From assembly GCF_036373705.1 (NCBI RefSeq), contig NC_089856.1, positions 29,794,298-29,858,297 on the forward strand: a stretch of 64,000 nucleotides of DNA, written 5' to 3'. The translations under genes were made by a program, and so were the position numbers. This document shows, one piece after another, positions 10,129-22,657 of the stretch. The notes under the pieces are model-generated. The model was given only the letters and a program-made list of their open reading frames with translations, had not been told where the DNA came from and did no database searches. This stretch comes from Amia ocellicauda. Its lineage: Eukaryota; Chordata; Actinopteri; Amiiformes; Amiidae. The number at the start of each line of letters is the position of its first letter. Within the stretch, counting starts at the first letter, position 1.

Positions 10129-12589
10129 ATAAGAACTGACATAAAATAAGCATGATACTTGTTGCAAAATAAGACTGATAACTGAGGGCTGAACGCTAAA
10201 CTTAGTGATGTGTGACAGTTAATACAAGTCATACATCCTAGATTTGTGAGCTAATAAGATGTGAAGACATAGTTAATAGCTCAGTGGAAGGGGACATAGG
10301 GGCAAACAATATAAACAACGTGAGGACTAGCAATGTAAAAGCAAGTTGTACGATGAAAACTAGATAAAGTGCAATTTAACAGGAGAGCTAGACACACGGA
10401 GTTGGACTGAGCTGTGTTCAGTAGGGCGCTCACAATAAACTGGGCCACAGTAAGTGAAATGCGATGGTCTCAGGGGGTGAGGGAACATGAGGTTGGGTCT
10501 TGGAGTATTGTTCTGGAATTGTGAATGAGACAATACTACATAATAGGAGTGACATCCTTGTAGCGTGGTGAGGCAATCTCCCAGTCGTTCCCATTACATC
10601 TCGAGCTAGGTCTCAACAGGCTTGTCTGTGGTTTACAAATCTTACATATTATTAGGTGATGTTAGCTATTGTATATTGCAGTTTACTGTAATATGAGTCT
10701 GTATGGGCTGCACTCGATGGTATCCGTTCAGAAAGTTTGCATATTGTTTCTGCAACTGTCGCACAGTATCTGATACATAAAAACGCAAAGGTTACAAAGA
10801 AACATTACACAATCATGACAATCGCTACAAAGCACTTCTATGATGAGTGCTGGTTCCTGAAGTGTTGATGGTCCTGTCCTCATCCATGGTGCCCAAGGGC
10901 AGTGGAGGCAGTGGTGGTCAAAACAAAATGCCTAAATAGACCTATGGTATTCCAATTTCTAAAGACTGTTTAATATTAATATTCATGAGCTACAGGAAGT
11001 CAAGTCTATGCCCGAGAAAGCTTCCAGTTATATGTTGTTGTCGTCTGGAGCAAGTATTCTTGTATTCAATGCAATGTAATAAAATAGTAAATTATTCAAA
11101 TTACAGGTTTTAAGTTGTTTCATATAAAACTCGACCAGATTTGAATTTACAGATGAATAGTTCTAGCAATAGGTGTTGAAGTATCTTTAGGAAATCAGTA
11201 ATCTTTATCTTTGATCAATTGATATGGATAGATCTAAATCTAAAATTGGCTTTTGTTGCTGTGTAGTCGGGTGTTCAGTGCAACCTGGAACAAACAATGT
11301 ATCAAATCAAAGATGAAGGCATACAGATTCCTTTAAGATACTTCAAGGAGAGAACCATGGAATTTCGCTGATAAATGGGAAGGATGTGTGAACAGATATG
11401 TTTTAGCTAGACTTTATTATACTAGAACAACTACACTTCTCCTAGTTAAGTACGTCAAAGTTTCAGTCACAACCTAAATTCATTATCTGTGAAAAGTTTT
11501 CCAGGGAAGCCCCTGCCTTCAAAAGTTGGCAAATGGAAACTGAGCTACTTCAAGGGATATGTTCCCTTCCATTTTCCTGGGTTTAGTGAACTGAATCATG
11601 GACACTGGTTTAGAGTCAACCTAAAATAATTTAACTATGAATAAACTTTTTATAAAAATGTGTATTTGCAGTCATGTGAAAATACAGTACACTCTCAGAG
11701 GACAGGGCAGTTACATTTGGTAATGGCGCAATTACATCAAGAAGTTCATCATGTTTTAAGTAGTTTTATGCAGTTGTAAGTATGTAATCATGTACAACTA
11801 CCATTTCATTGAATGCATGTGAACATCTATCCTTTTTGAAATTAGTTTTTTTTTGTTTTGGTAAAGCAAATTGTTAACAAAACTGAATTGATTTTTTCTC
11901 CTTTGTCACAATCTTTTTCACCTGCTTCTTAACCCGGCATTACACACTGGTCTTGATTGTGGTGTGTAAAGCCCTGTTTTACACACTGCTCTAACGCTAT
12001 TAGCACTGCAGCAACGTGAGTGCAAACATCACCAAGCCTAGAATGTGACAAAAATGACCAACTTCACAAAAATAATTAAAATTAAAACATATTGTGTATT
12101 GCAATTTGAGTGTCTTGTGCCTGCCTAGCAGATCAACATCTCCCTCGCTTTGGTCTGGTATGTCAAAAAGAGTGAAAAGATCAATAATGACCAGTCATTG
12201 TGATCTCCTGAGGGGTGGATCAGTTCTTCTATCAGCTTGGGGATGCCTGCTATGATGTCATCCATCCACTCTCACCCAGCCTGTGAATTTAATTACTTTC
12301 ATGGAGTTTCGTGACTTCACCTAAGCATGGCTTACCATTGTTCCCAATGCAATAAATTAATATATTTGTATACATTGTATTTATAGCCCAAACTGGGTCA
12401 CATATACATTGTAGGCAGAGAATGGGTTAAAAAGAATGCCACAGCTTTTATTCAACAACTAATAACTATTTTAAAACCACCAGAATTACTCGCAATAAAC
12501 ATACCACACAAGTGATACTAGCCTACTGTGTAATATAGCAGCATGTAATGCGCAAAATAGTTATACTCTTAGGTGTAATATTAGCAAGA
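10129..12589. other. Gene-free stretch
   Basis: No supportable exon, RNA gene or mobile element was seen in this AT-rich interval. No open frame here looks protein-like. Confidence 0.5.
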
Positions 12590-12591
12590 TA

Positions 12592-13404
12592 CACCAATTA
12601 GCCATAACATTATGACCACTGACAGGTGAAGTGAATAACACTGATAATCTCAACATCATGGCATCTGTCAGTGGGTGGGATATATTAGGCAGCAAGTGAA
12701 CATTTTGCCCTCAACGTTGATGTGTTAGAAGCAGGAAAAATGGGCAAGCGTAAGGATCTGAGCGACTTTGACAAGGGCAAAATTGTGATGGCTAGACAAC
12801 TGGGTCAGAGCATCTCCAAAACTGCAGCTCTTGTGGGGTGTTCCCTGTCTGCAGTGGTCAGTACCTATCAAAAGTGGTCCAAGGAAGGAAAAGCGGTGGA
12901 CCGGTGACAGGGTCATGGGCGGCCAAGGCTCATTGATGCACGTGGGGAGCGAAGGCTGGCCCATGTGGTCCGATCCAACAGACGAGCTACTGTAGCTCAA
13001 ATTGCTGAAAAAGTGAATGCTGGTTCTGATAGAAAGGTGTCAGAACACACAGTGCATCGCAGTTTGTTGCGTATGGGGCTGCGTAGCCGCATACCAGTCA
13101 GGATGCCCATGCTGACCCCTGTCCACTGCCGAAAGCACCTACAATGGGCACGTGAGCATCAGAACTGGACCACGGAGCAATGGAGGAAGGTGGCCTGGTC
13201 TGATGAATCACGAGTTCAAGGTGTTGACTTGGCCTCCAAATTCCCCAGATCTCAATCCAATCGAGCATCTGTGGGATGTGCTGGACAAACAAGTCCGATC
13301 CATGGAGGCCGCACCTCACAACTTACAGGACTTTAAGGATCTGCTGCTAACGTCTTGGTGCCACAGTATTAGGCAGGTGGTCATAATGTTATGGCTGATC
13401 GGTG
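12592..13404 (+). mobile_element. Non-autonomous Tc1/mariner copy 1 (internally deleted)
   Basis: Ends CACCAATTAGCCATAACATT and, reversed, CACCGATCAGCCATAACATT are Tc1-type terminal repeats with TA duplications at 12590-12591 and 13405-13406. The remnant starts at 12740 ([14 protein letters not shown]) and keeps the N-terminal helix-turn-helix part, but a TGA near 12905 breaks it. Around 13208-13214, SDESR is joined directly to the [20 protein letters not shown] segment in another frame, removing the middle of the catalytic domain including the second Asp. A further loss near 13360 removes about 70 bp before the 3' terminus relative to the other two copies. It cannot encode a working transposase. 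Confidence 0.9.
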
Positions 13405-13479
13405 TATATTGATTAAGATATATAGATATGCAAGCTAATATAATCAAAATTACAAAAAATCATCAACATTATTTTCAAT

Positions 13480-13481
<2 letters not shown>

Positions 13482-13513
<32 letters not shown>
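13482..13513. repeat. (TA)n microsatellite
   Basis: Sixteen TA dinucleotides in a row. Confidence 0.95.
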
Positions 13514-13516
<3 letters not shown>

Positions 13517-13819
13517 GGAGTGATTGTGCGAACATAATCATAAAATAAAATATCTGAAGATACTTTGTCTGCATATGACAGCGGTTTTTGCACTATATAT
13601 TACTGAATATATATTATGTAGTATACTAGGTTAGTACTGTATTAGTGATTGTTAGTCATCGATGTTCTCACATGCAGTCTAATCCAGAACTTGTAGCAGA
13701 ACAAGACACTGTCACCTGCAGACTAAACGAATACTGCACAACTAAAGTGAGTTAAACACTGTCCCCTGTCACATGACAAGGGCGGGACTCTAGCGCTCGT
13801 CTCCGGATGAGGAAGTGAT

Positions 13820-13833
13820 GTTGTTATGGCAAC
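13820..13833 (+). promoter_or_regulatory. X-box-like RFX site upstream of DYNLT2B
   Basis: GTTGTTATGGCAAC, 120 bp before the DYNLT2B start codon, is an imperfect inverted repeat matching the RFX X-box pattern GTTGCC-N(0-3)-GGCAAC, with a perfect right half (GGCAAC) and two mismatches in the left half. RFX factors drive ciliary genes and the adjacent gene is ciliary, so the context fits. Binding is inferred. Confidence 0.55.
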
Positions 13834-13860
13834 GGCAGTTCGCTGCTTCTGCTCTAGACC

Positions 13861-13893
13861 GCAGTTTGTGCAGTTTGTGCAGTTTGTGCAGTT
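13861..13893 (+). repeat. 10-bp tandem repeat in the DYNLT2B leader
   Basis: Three exact units of GCAGTTTGTG, followed by a partial one, just upstream of the DYNLT2B start codon. The first in-frame codon after it, at 13899-13907, is a two-codon upstream frame (ATG GAC TAG). Confidence 0.8.
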
Positions 13894-13952
13894 TTGCAAT
13901 GGACTAGTCGGAGTTTAGACTCAGCGATCGTTTATAATATTCAAGCAACATC

Positions 13953-15208
13953 ATGGACACTGCAGATCAAGCGGAAGGGACGGAGAATTCGTACATAATC
14001 AGACCCAACTATCATCACAAGTAAGTAGGGCAGGGGATATAGGGGCGGTCAAACTTTGATAATTTGCTATACTGATGTAAACATAGCTACAGCGCGGTCC
14101 TATTATTGCAGTATTCAAAATGCCTAATTATGATGGCCAGTTCACTATTATGATGCCCTATACATCAAATGAAATGATCCGCTGTGATATCCATTGCAAT
14201 GGTGTCTGGTCCTGCTGTTTGCCTGGCAGGCTGAAGGCAGGGGTGGTGAAGGAGTGTATTCAGCAGGTCCTGAAAGCTGAACTGGCAAGCAAGCAGTACG
14301 ACCCTGAGGAGGTGCCCTCCCTAACCCGCTCAGTGTCCGACTCCATCAAGGACAAGGTCAAAGGTCAGACTCCCAGGCCTGCGTACACCTTTCCCACACA
14401 TCCCACAGTATCTTAAACACATATCTGATATCAACCTCTCTTTTTTGGTGTGAAATAAGGTTTATAATACATTGCACTGTGAAATGTTCATAGCTATTCT
14501 ACTTTCAGCCACATTTTTTTAAACATGGGAATCTAGTGCTCAGGTTTAAAAACAATATTTGAATTCATTTCACCACATCATTATTGAATGAAGCGAGTTC
14601 TGTTACACCACATGAAAAATGCAATATAAATGCCAGGTATTGTCGTATTGGTATTGATCGATGGCTACTGAAGGGTTGGTAAATGACAGGGAGTCTTGTC
14701 TTGTCTCGGCTCAGAGGTGGGGTTTGACCGCTACAAGCTGGTGGTGCAGGTGGTGATTGGAGAGCAGCGAGGAGAGGGAGTCAAGTAAGTTATTTTACGT
14801 ACACCATCTGCTTTCATAACCGAGAAGACTGTTTTATCAGCACTGAAATGCTGTAAGAAAATTCAGCCTGTCTGTTCCATAAGACAGACTCTGAAATGCC
14901 ATGCCATAGCTGAACTATATAACTGAGCCATCAGACACTATGCAAAGTACAGAAATGTCTGACCCATATCCCTGCTCTCTCTCTCTCTTTGCAGAATGGC
15001 TGCCCGCTGTTTCTGGGATGCGGACACAGACAGCTATGCCCAGGACATCTATATGAATGTGAGTGGAGATGGTACCTATTTCCTGGAGCCTGGTCAAAAC
15101 TGACTTCAGTCCTAGTCAGTGAGCTTTAGCATCTCTTGTCTCTTTGTATTTCTCCTCCAGGACAGCCTGTTCTGTGTGGCGGCAGTTTTTGGCTGCTTCC
15201 ACTACTGA
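13953..15208 (+). CDS. DYNLT2B: Dynein light chain Tctex-type 2B
   Basis: Five coding exons: 13953-14020, 14230-14363, 14715-14784, 14995-15058, 15161-15208. They total 384 bp (127 residues plus stop), all with GT/AG borders and consistent phases. The product is a light chain of cytoplasmic dynein-2, the retrograde intraflagellar transport motor. Residues from about 24 form the Tctex1 fold. Diagnostic strings shared with vertebrate TCTEX1D2 are VVIGEQRGEG (near 78-89), CFWDADTDSY (near 96-105) and DSLFCVAAVFGCF near the C-terminus, which ends HY. The human protein is about 142 residues; the difference lies in the poorly conserved N-terminus. The ATG at 13953 is the first in-frame codon after the leader and sits in a fair context (CATCATGG). 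Loss of the human gene causes a skeletal ciliopathy. Confidence 0.95.
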
Positions 15209-15698
15209 GAGTCTAAAGGGACCAGTACAGCTGCACATGCTGGGCTGTAGAGGATCACGGAACACAGAAGAAAACCGACTGCATTTTTCTCCCAGGAAAA
15301 GCTGGCAATCCACAGAACCCTTGGATTTAGTTGTTGAATCCACTTTAGAAATATAAATTGAGCTTTTACAATTGAGCAAGCACTGAAGATTGTTTTATCA
15401 ATTACATTTTTGTTTTATTCTGAAGTGTTTCTGTCTTCTTATGAAACGTGTTTTAGGTTGATATTTATTACAGTTGGTCTTCTCACAGGGTATACATCAT
15501 AGGAATTGGAATTGTCAAGGTTCTGTGCAGGTTCCTGTCAACTGCCATGTTTGATTGGTAGTAACTTACTACCCATGGCTTCCTTACAGAGAATCACATA
15601 AGTGTATAATATGTGCAGTTTATTAAACTACCACAAACTTACAGCTGGTATATTAACCCACCTAAAAGCCAAACACCCTTCTGCGAAACTAGCAATGA
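15209..15698. other. DYNLT2B 3' flank / probable 3' UTR
   Basis: Non-coding sequence after the stop codon. No canonical AATAAA with a clear cleavage context was singled out, so the 3' end of the transcript is unknown. Confidence 0.4.
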
Positions 15699-17045
15699 CA
15701 GGAAAAGAAAGAAGAGCAACAAACACATTAATATTACATACACAGCTAGCTGTTGCTATTATTTTTTATTCACTGTAACTCAAACACACAGGTGTGTTTC
15801 TGAATGTAGACCAGCAGTCTGTGTGTTGAGTGTGGTTTGGAAACGTGGAAAAGTAAATCATTTCGTCAAGTAGATTGTATAAATTAGCTAGCTAGATAGG
15901 TCTTATACATTTTGTATTTCGCTGTTGTGACCGAATAACATTGCCACAAGGATGCTAATGTTAAGGCATTTTCGTTGCAGCTCACATTGCAAAACTGGCA
16001 ATTGAATGAAAATGTATAAAAATTTAAAAAGAAAAAGATATTGGTCAGTCAGTTACAGATGTAATTGCAAAATATTCCTTTATAAACAAAAAGTCACAAC
16101 CTTGAAATTGTGACAATAAAAAGTTGTGATAATGTCATGAAACAATAATAATACGAGAGTTGACAGGTCTGCTGTTATTAAGCCATTTCCATACGTCTTC
16201 TAATAATGCATTTTTACATAGATATTTATTTCACAAAGTTGATTTGTCAGATAAGTATTCATCAATTACAATGTATTAATTTATGGGGAAACAATTTGTG
16301 AAAGAGACATGCATTTTTTGCTGCGTATCTGAGATCTTGCTGAAGAGAACCATGTGCGGTTTGTTTACATTGTGTCTTTGCTGCAGAAGATAGGCATGGT
16401 ATTGACCAATGGAAAGGACGTTACTGCCTGTCATCATCCCTAGAGATGATATTTTTTACCCAATCCAAAGGACCTCTCTCGGCAGGTGTCTGATTATGCA
16501 CTGCTGCGAGAGCAGTGGTCAGAGTGCAGATGAGAGAGAGAAACAGACTTTTACATTGTAGCTTATAAACAATGATTTTAATGACAACAACATTCATTTG
16601 AATGACTTTTAAGGGCCTTAAGACAATATTTCGAAATGTAATGACTTTTAATGACGTGCAGAAACCCAGAGAAGGGAGTAGCACTGAAGAGGAAGACGAG
16701 TATGAAGAGCAATAATGTGTCACCATATAACACCCCTTCTCATGTGTTAGTGTGTTTTTGCTATGTTATTGCATATGTGATTGATTCATTTGAAAACAGT
16801 GCTCCCGTACACTGTCTCTACTTGCAAGTGTTATAATTCAATAGAATGCGATGTTTTGGTCCAAGACCTTATTACACTTGCAAGTAGAAACAGTGTGTGG
16901 GAGCATGTTTTTTCTATCCAGATCCTTTTCCCTCATACATATCTGTCTAAGAGTCTATACAGGTGTGCGATTAGCTTTTGTTATTGTGATTGATTCATTA
17001 CCTGAATAAATGTCATGTTTTAACATGTTCACGATACATTTACGC
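15699..17045. repeat. Unclassified ~1.1-kb interspersed repeat, copy A
   Basis: Long colinear similarity to 30415-31500. Shared strings include GAAGAGCAACAAACACAT (one change), TCAAGTAGATTGTATAAATT, GCTAATGTTAAGGCATTTTC, GAGAAGGGAGTAGCACTGAA and GTCACCATATAACACCCCTT. Copy A contains an extra segment near 16475-16630. Near its right side is an inverted repeat at 16799-16905 (CACTGTCTCTACTTGCAAGT against ACTTGCAAGTAGAAACAGTG). No convincing protein was seen. The repeat class is not recognised. Confidence 0.65.
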
Positions 17046-18288
17046 ACCCTCATGCATTTCTCGTGATGTTTACCTTTGGCTGGTAAAAATACCAAGTGGC
17101 TGGTAAGTTTTTTCCTTGTACCAGACACAGTGGCTAGTGGCCAAAAAAGTTAATTTTATCCCCTGAATGGAACGCATACCGCAGACTGACTCTGCATCCT
17201 TAAGACACAATAACACTGGCACTGGATAGAGAAAAGCTGAAACCTATTCCATTTCAGGGTTAACAACCTAAATAACATTTTAAATGCAATAACATTTTAA
17301 ATAGCTGATCTTTCATTTGTTAAAATACTTCAGCTAAAGCTATTCAGTTGTAAAAGTATATTCCAGGTGAAAACTCCCGCCAAAGCTTGTGTTATACCCA
17401 GGCTTGATATTATAATAACCAATCATCTTGCGTACAACAACTCTACGGATGCTTCCTCGCACATACAGTCACTGGAGCCTCATACTACTCTCTTTCAGTG
17501 GTCTCTTTTTTAAGCAGGTTATTTTAGATTACTGAATCATTTGTGCTGCTATAAATACCAGATCTTTCCTGTTTCCATTTGTGGAAGTATAATCATCCTT
17601 TAAATATTACAATCCAGTCTTGTCATCCTTTCTGCTATCACAGTGGTGAACTCAGTGTGACGTTTGTCCACATTTTTAAACATTTGTAGTTTCATTTCTG
17701 CAATCTGATATTTACAGATTTACGTTAATATACTTTTTAAATTACACTTCAGAATATCGTTTTCTGTAAAGTTAAAGCTTGATCATAGCTACTGGTCTGC
17801 TTTCATTGTGTTAAAGATCATCTAATTCTTCCTTTCCAACAGAGTGGCAACCGCTGCATGTAGTCTATAGTCTGTCCATGTTGCTGATGGCTTGACAGCA
17901 TAGGCCTACATATTCAAACATCTGTCCTCATCTACCCAATGTTAGTATGAGGGTCATTAGTGGTGAGTTACATTGTTTAATGAAGGGCAAATGACCATCA
18001 AAAGTTCACTGGGTACGCAAATATAATGTCGATTTGTGATTCCAGATTTACACATACAAACATCAATGTGTATGTGTGTGTTTGAGAATGTACTGTATGT
18101 TCAGGTTTTGTCAACACTGATAACTGTGTGGAAAGATTGTTTTTGACTTGGCTTTTTAATGTGCACTTTGTTTTTTAAATTAGAAATAATATCCAGACTT
18201 TGAAGATGTTTTGTTAATTTAGTCTGAACACATTTTCCCTGAATATATAGCTGAAGCTCAAAAGATATCAAAAAGAGCAGGATTTACA
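17046..18288. other. Gene-free stretch
   Basis: No supportable gene. Positions 17060-17155 hold a GGCTGGTAA/TGGCTAGTGGCC-rich block that, on the other strand, resembles the block at 30005-30115; it may be another fragment of the same repeat family. Confidence 0.45.
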
Positions 18289-19346
18289 TACAGTGCCTAT
18301 ATTCAAAGTTTTACACTCTCTTTCAAACTCTTCACCTTTTGTTGCCTTGTAGCCTGGAATTAAAATGCAGGAAAATAAGTGTTTTTTTATGCATCTAAAC
18401 ATCCTACCCCACAACTTAAGATATGTGTAGAAAATTAATTGAAAATAAAAACTGAAACAGCTTGATTAGGTAAGTGTCTACCCCCTTGTAATAGCAATCC
18501 TAAATTAGCTCAGGTGTAAGCAATCACCAAGTTAAGTGGCCTCCACCTGTGTTAAATTTCAGGATAAATCCATCAGTTCCTGTAGGTCCCCTCTGCTGGG
18601 TAGAGCATTTCAAAGCAAAGATTCAATCATGAGCACCAAGAAGCTCTCAAAACAACTCTGGGACCAAGGTGTTGAAAGGCACAGATCAGGGATTGGGTAA
18701 AAATAAATATGAAAGGCCTTAAACATGCCTTAGAGCACAGGCAAGATGATTATTAAGAAGTGGAAGGTGTACGGCACCACCAAGACCCTGCCTAAATCAG
18801 GCTGTCCCTCCAACCTGGATGACCGAGCAAGAAGGACTGATCAGAGAGGCTTTCAAGAGGCCAATGGAATATTTTACAAGACTGGTCAAAGTGTGCATGT
18901 GACAGCATTATAACAAGCACTATGGCCTATAGTACTCATGAAAGTCCACCTTGCATCCCTTTTGAAGAATAGAAAAAAAAGTAAAATGGAACTTTTTGGC
19001 CTAAATACAAAGCGTTATGTTAGGTGCAAACCCAATATTGTGTAGTCCCACACAGACTAGTGTTAAAAAGACCCATTATTGTGTTGTGCTTTGGTGAATT
19101 TTTACACAAAATTGTGTTGTGTTAAATGTAACACATTCTGTGTTTGTTCAAGAACATTAGTTCGAAGAGTGTACCTGCGTATGGTCTCGACTGGATGTTT
19201 CTCATCGGCAGGGACTGGGGCACTTGTGAGGACAGAAGGCAAAATGAATGGAGCAAAGCACAGAAAAGTCCTTGAGGAAAAGCTGCTGCTGCTCACCTTT
19301 CAGCATGACAACAACCCGAAGCACACAGCCAAAACTGCACTACAGT
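18289..19346 (+). pseudogene. Tc1-type transposon fossil
   Basis: The left end begins ACAGTGCCTATATTCAAAG, followed by the TTTGTTGCCTTGTAGCCTGG block typical of a common vertebrate Tc1 element. Downstream are scattered pieces of a decayed transposase: the DDRARRTDQ-like N-terminal segment near 18818-18845, the YKALCXVQTQ-like region near 19000-19030, and the catalytic FQHDNNPKHTAKTAL near 19296-19340, which holds the second Asp. Many stops and indels separate them, and an unrelated insert of about 120 bp seems to lie near 19048-19170. The 3' third is missing. It is not functional. Confidence 0.75.
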
Positions 19347-19548
19347 CAGTGGCATGGTTTCCAAACATGCAAACCACGCAATTGCGTGGTGCCCCAAGTG
19401 GCTAGGGGGCCCCTTGATGCCTAGTACCAGTGTTATATCACAAGCTGAATTGTAACTTGCAACAAATTACTTATTTTTTTTGATAAAAATTATGTATTTT
19501 TAATACCACCTTTTATTTTTAATGTAGGAATGCTGAAGCCTATCTGTT

Positions 19549-19612
19549 TTGTGCTGCGGTGAGGTCTCTGCACTGTGGTGTGGGAGACCTGCGTTCAAAT
19601 CCCATTGCTGCT
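19549..19612 (+). repeat. Possible tRNA-like SINE fragment
   Basis: GCGTTCAAATCCC resembles a polymerase III B box, preceded by a GCTGCGGTGAGG stretch that could be a weak A box. It is too degraded to classify. Confidence 0.25.
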
Positions 19613-19659
19613 ATTCAATGAGCAGTGCTGTGAGAATAAAGTTTAATTTAGAATCTTCA

Positions 19660-21117
19660 TAGATTATTATACCATAAAATACATTACGGCATTTTTTTAT
19701 TTATTTTTTATCATTGTGGGCAATTTTTGTTTCAGTATTTAGTATTGTTATGCTAAGAAGTGTGTTTGTATTCATAGCTCTTAAGTCACACGAATCAGAC
19801 GAAAGTCTGAGCATTGACTAAATGGTCTGATTCCTTGCAGAATGACAAAAGTCTGTGCAACGTGAATGCACCCCATGTCAACAAGCGGACAGAGTGTTGC
19901 CTGTAGTTCTATAGTTTCTATATGAAGCCTGATTAGGTACAACCATGTATCGATAAAAAGGGGTGAGATTAAACAGTTGAAAAGACTACAACTGCTGTGG
20001 CTGTAGGATTTAATTAAAGGCTGTTTTGGAATCGTAGGACATTTAGAAGTATTCGATCTAAATCAAACAAGACAGTAAGTGATCAGGTTTTATTTATGTA
20101 GCTACTGAATTGAATACGTACTTTATCTGTTATTTATGATTATAGCGCTATTTGTTTAAAGCTTAAGTTTTTCCAGTATGATTTCCAAAAGAGAACATGT
20201 TGACCTTATTGTTTATGATTAAAAGCTTTTCATGATAGGTAGAGGTGTAGGCCCCAAAATTGAAAAACACGCCCCTGACTGCAGTGGATAAACAACAAAA
20301 ACGTAAATGTCCCGATCAGATCCCCGATCGAAACCCACTCTTGCCTGGTGGATCGCCATTTTTGCTTAAGCATTTTTTTGTATTTAATTTATTTAATTTA
20401 ACTAATGTCTACCAATTTTATAGGTAACACATTCTTTACAAAATCACATCTGCTCCTTACAAAGATGTATTTTTCGTCTAAAAACACGTAATCTTCCCTA
20501 CCACCATCTTGGATCCAGTCTCTGGTCCAACATCCGGTAATCATCCTTCAATTACGACAACAACATTTAAATTAATGATATCACACTATAGCAGAAAAAA
20601 ATACTATATATACGGAAAATGAAAAAAAGCATGAAAGTCCTTTTTGGCACAAATGGCACTCCATACAAAAGCCTTCATTAAAATGAGGAGAGAGTTGTGC
20701 ACAGTGCACTGTAGTACAATCCGTAAAAATTTAGACAAAAGTGGAGACGTTATTCTTCCTGTAGAAAATCACTACAATCACAATACCTCAGATAAACTCC
20801 AGGTTTGTGTAAGAGCTTACAAATATGTTGCCAAAAAGAAAAATCTCAGTCCACCCTACCAATACGCTTAACATTTATAATGACCTGGGGTCCTCATTCA
20901 ACATGCATTTCCTCCGTCTACTGCTGAATTAAATAAATAAGTATACCTGGCTTACCTCAATGTACCAGGCGCAGCACCCACAACCCGCCATCGTGATCTG
21001 CTTCACAGGGTCTTCTTTGCTGCTTTCTTGTCGAGTCCGTGGCTTCATTATCCACCCAGTGGTGCAGCGTTGGTTGGGCGGGAGCATTGATGATTTAGCT
21101 CATGTAATGGTGATAGA
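19660..21117. other. Gene-free stretch
   Basis: No supportable exon. Short repeat-like pieces are present (for example a GTAGGCCCCAAAATTG block near 20248), but none can be classified from sequence alone. Confidence 0.4.
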
Positions 21118-21119
21118 TA

Positions 21120-21999
21120 CACCGATCAGCCATAACATTATGACCACTGACAGTGAATAACACTGAAAATCTCGTTATCATGGCACCTGTCAGTGGGTGG
21201 GATACATTAGGCAGCAAGTGAACATTTTGCCCTCAACGTTGATGTGTTAGAAGCAGGAAAAATGGGCAAGCGTAAAGATCTGAGCGACTTTGACAAGGGC
21301 CAAATTGTGATGGCTAGACGACTGGGTCAGAGCATCTCCAAAACTGCAGCTCTTGTGGGGTGTTCCCGGTCTGCAGTGGTCAGTACCTATCAAAAGTGGT
21401 CCAAGGAAGGAAAAGCGGTGAACCGGCGACAGGGTCATGGGCGGCCAAGGCTCATTGATGCACGAGGGGAGCGAAGGCTGACCCGTGTGGTCCGATCCAA
21501 CAGACGAGCTATTGTAGCTCAAATTGCTGAAAAAGTTAATGCTGGTTCTGATAGAAAGGTGTCAGAACACACAACGCATCGCAGTTTGTTGCGTATGGGG
21601 CTGCGTAGCCGCAGACCAGTCAGGGTGCCCATGTTGACCCATGTCCACTGCCGAAAGCGCCTACAATGGGCACGTGAGCATCAGAACTAGACCACGGAGC
21701 AATGGAATAAGGTGGCCTGGTCTGATGAATCACGAGTTCAAGGTGTTGACTTGGCCTCCAAATTCCCCAGATCTCAATCCAATCAAGCATCTGTGGGATG
21801 TGCTGGACAAACAAGTCCGATCCATGGAGGCCCCACCTCGCAACTTACAGGACTTAAAGGATCTGCTGCTAACGTCTTGGTGCCAGATACCACAGCACAC
21901 CTTCAGAGGTCTAGTGGAGTCCATGCCTCGACGGGTCAGGGCTGTTTTGGGACCTACACAATATTAGGCAGGTGGTCATAATGTTATGGCTGATCGGTG
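21120..21999 (+). mobile_element. Non-autonomous Tc1/mariner copy 2 (internally deleted)
   Basis: CACCGATCAGCCATAACATT at the left and its reverse complement at the right are perfect over at least 27 bp, with TA at 21118-21119 and 22000-22001. From ATG 21262 the frame encodes an intact N-terminal DNA-binding part ([14 protein letters not shown] through [14 protein letters not shown]), ending at TAG 21688-21690 where copy 3 has a Trp codon. The deletion near 21730-21736 is the same as in copies 1 and 3. The C-terminal segment ([14 protein letters not shown] to GPTQY) survives in another frame. The well-preserved ends mean it could still be moved in trans. Confidence 0.92.
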
Positions 22000-22000
<1 letters not shown>

Positions 22001-22030
<30 letters not shown>

Positions 22031-22034
22031 TTTT
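22001..22034. repeat. (TA)n then poly(T) run
   Basis: TA dinucleotides followed by about 14 T residues, directly abutting the Tc1 copy. Confidence 0.85.
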
Positions 22035-22481
22035 AAGTGCTCCCAAGGTGTTTAATTGAAACTCCTCTGCAAGACAAGGACACCCACAACACAACTTTTT
22101 CTTGTAATTTCTTGTAATTTTAGTTCCGAACTTTATTATGTAATCATTTAAAACTGTTTATTAAAATAATAATAAACAATGATGAATACTGTGTAAAGCA
22201 GTTACTTATTGTACTTACTGTAGTACAGTGGTAAATGATAACAAACTACGATAACTAAACAAACAACAGTCATTTATAACAGAATCGGTACAGTATATAA
22301 ATCAATTATTAAAACGTAGAGTAAGTTAGTCATGGATATTCATGTTTAGTTTAAAAGTCCTGGAATTGATTTGTTCTTAATTTGTATGGACCCTGTATAA
22401 CTCATAATTATGAGTGTGTATGACACTACTAGTAAAGTGTTTTAAACTATTGGAATAGTTCATTATATTTAAAAGTATTTA

Positions 22482-22657
22482 GATTTTTATTTTTGTTAGC
22501 AGATAGCCTTATCCAGGCTTACTTACAATCTGTACAATATACCACACTGTTTTATGTACAGTTACTGATTTGATACATTTGGGTTTTACTGGATCAATGT
22601 AGAGTAGCAGTGGGCCCCACACCTGGGACTGAACTAGTGACACTGTGGTCAAGAGTG
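22482..22657 (-). repeat. tRNA-derived SINE, minus strand, degraded
   Basis: The reverse strand ends in the tail form seen elsewhere here (TTGTTAGCAGATAGCCTTATCC on the plus strand) and keeps the mid-SINE block and a decayed B-box region (CCTGGGACTGAACTAGTGAC). The tRNA head is cut where a MITE begins. Confidence 0.6.

Noticed and set aside
12740..13336. Functional transposase in the deleted Tc1 copies
   Set aside because: The second catalytic Asp region is deleted, the C-terminus is out of frame, and copies 1 and 2 have extra stops.
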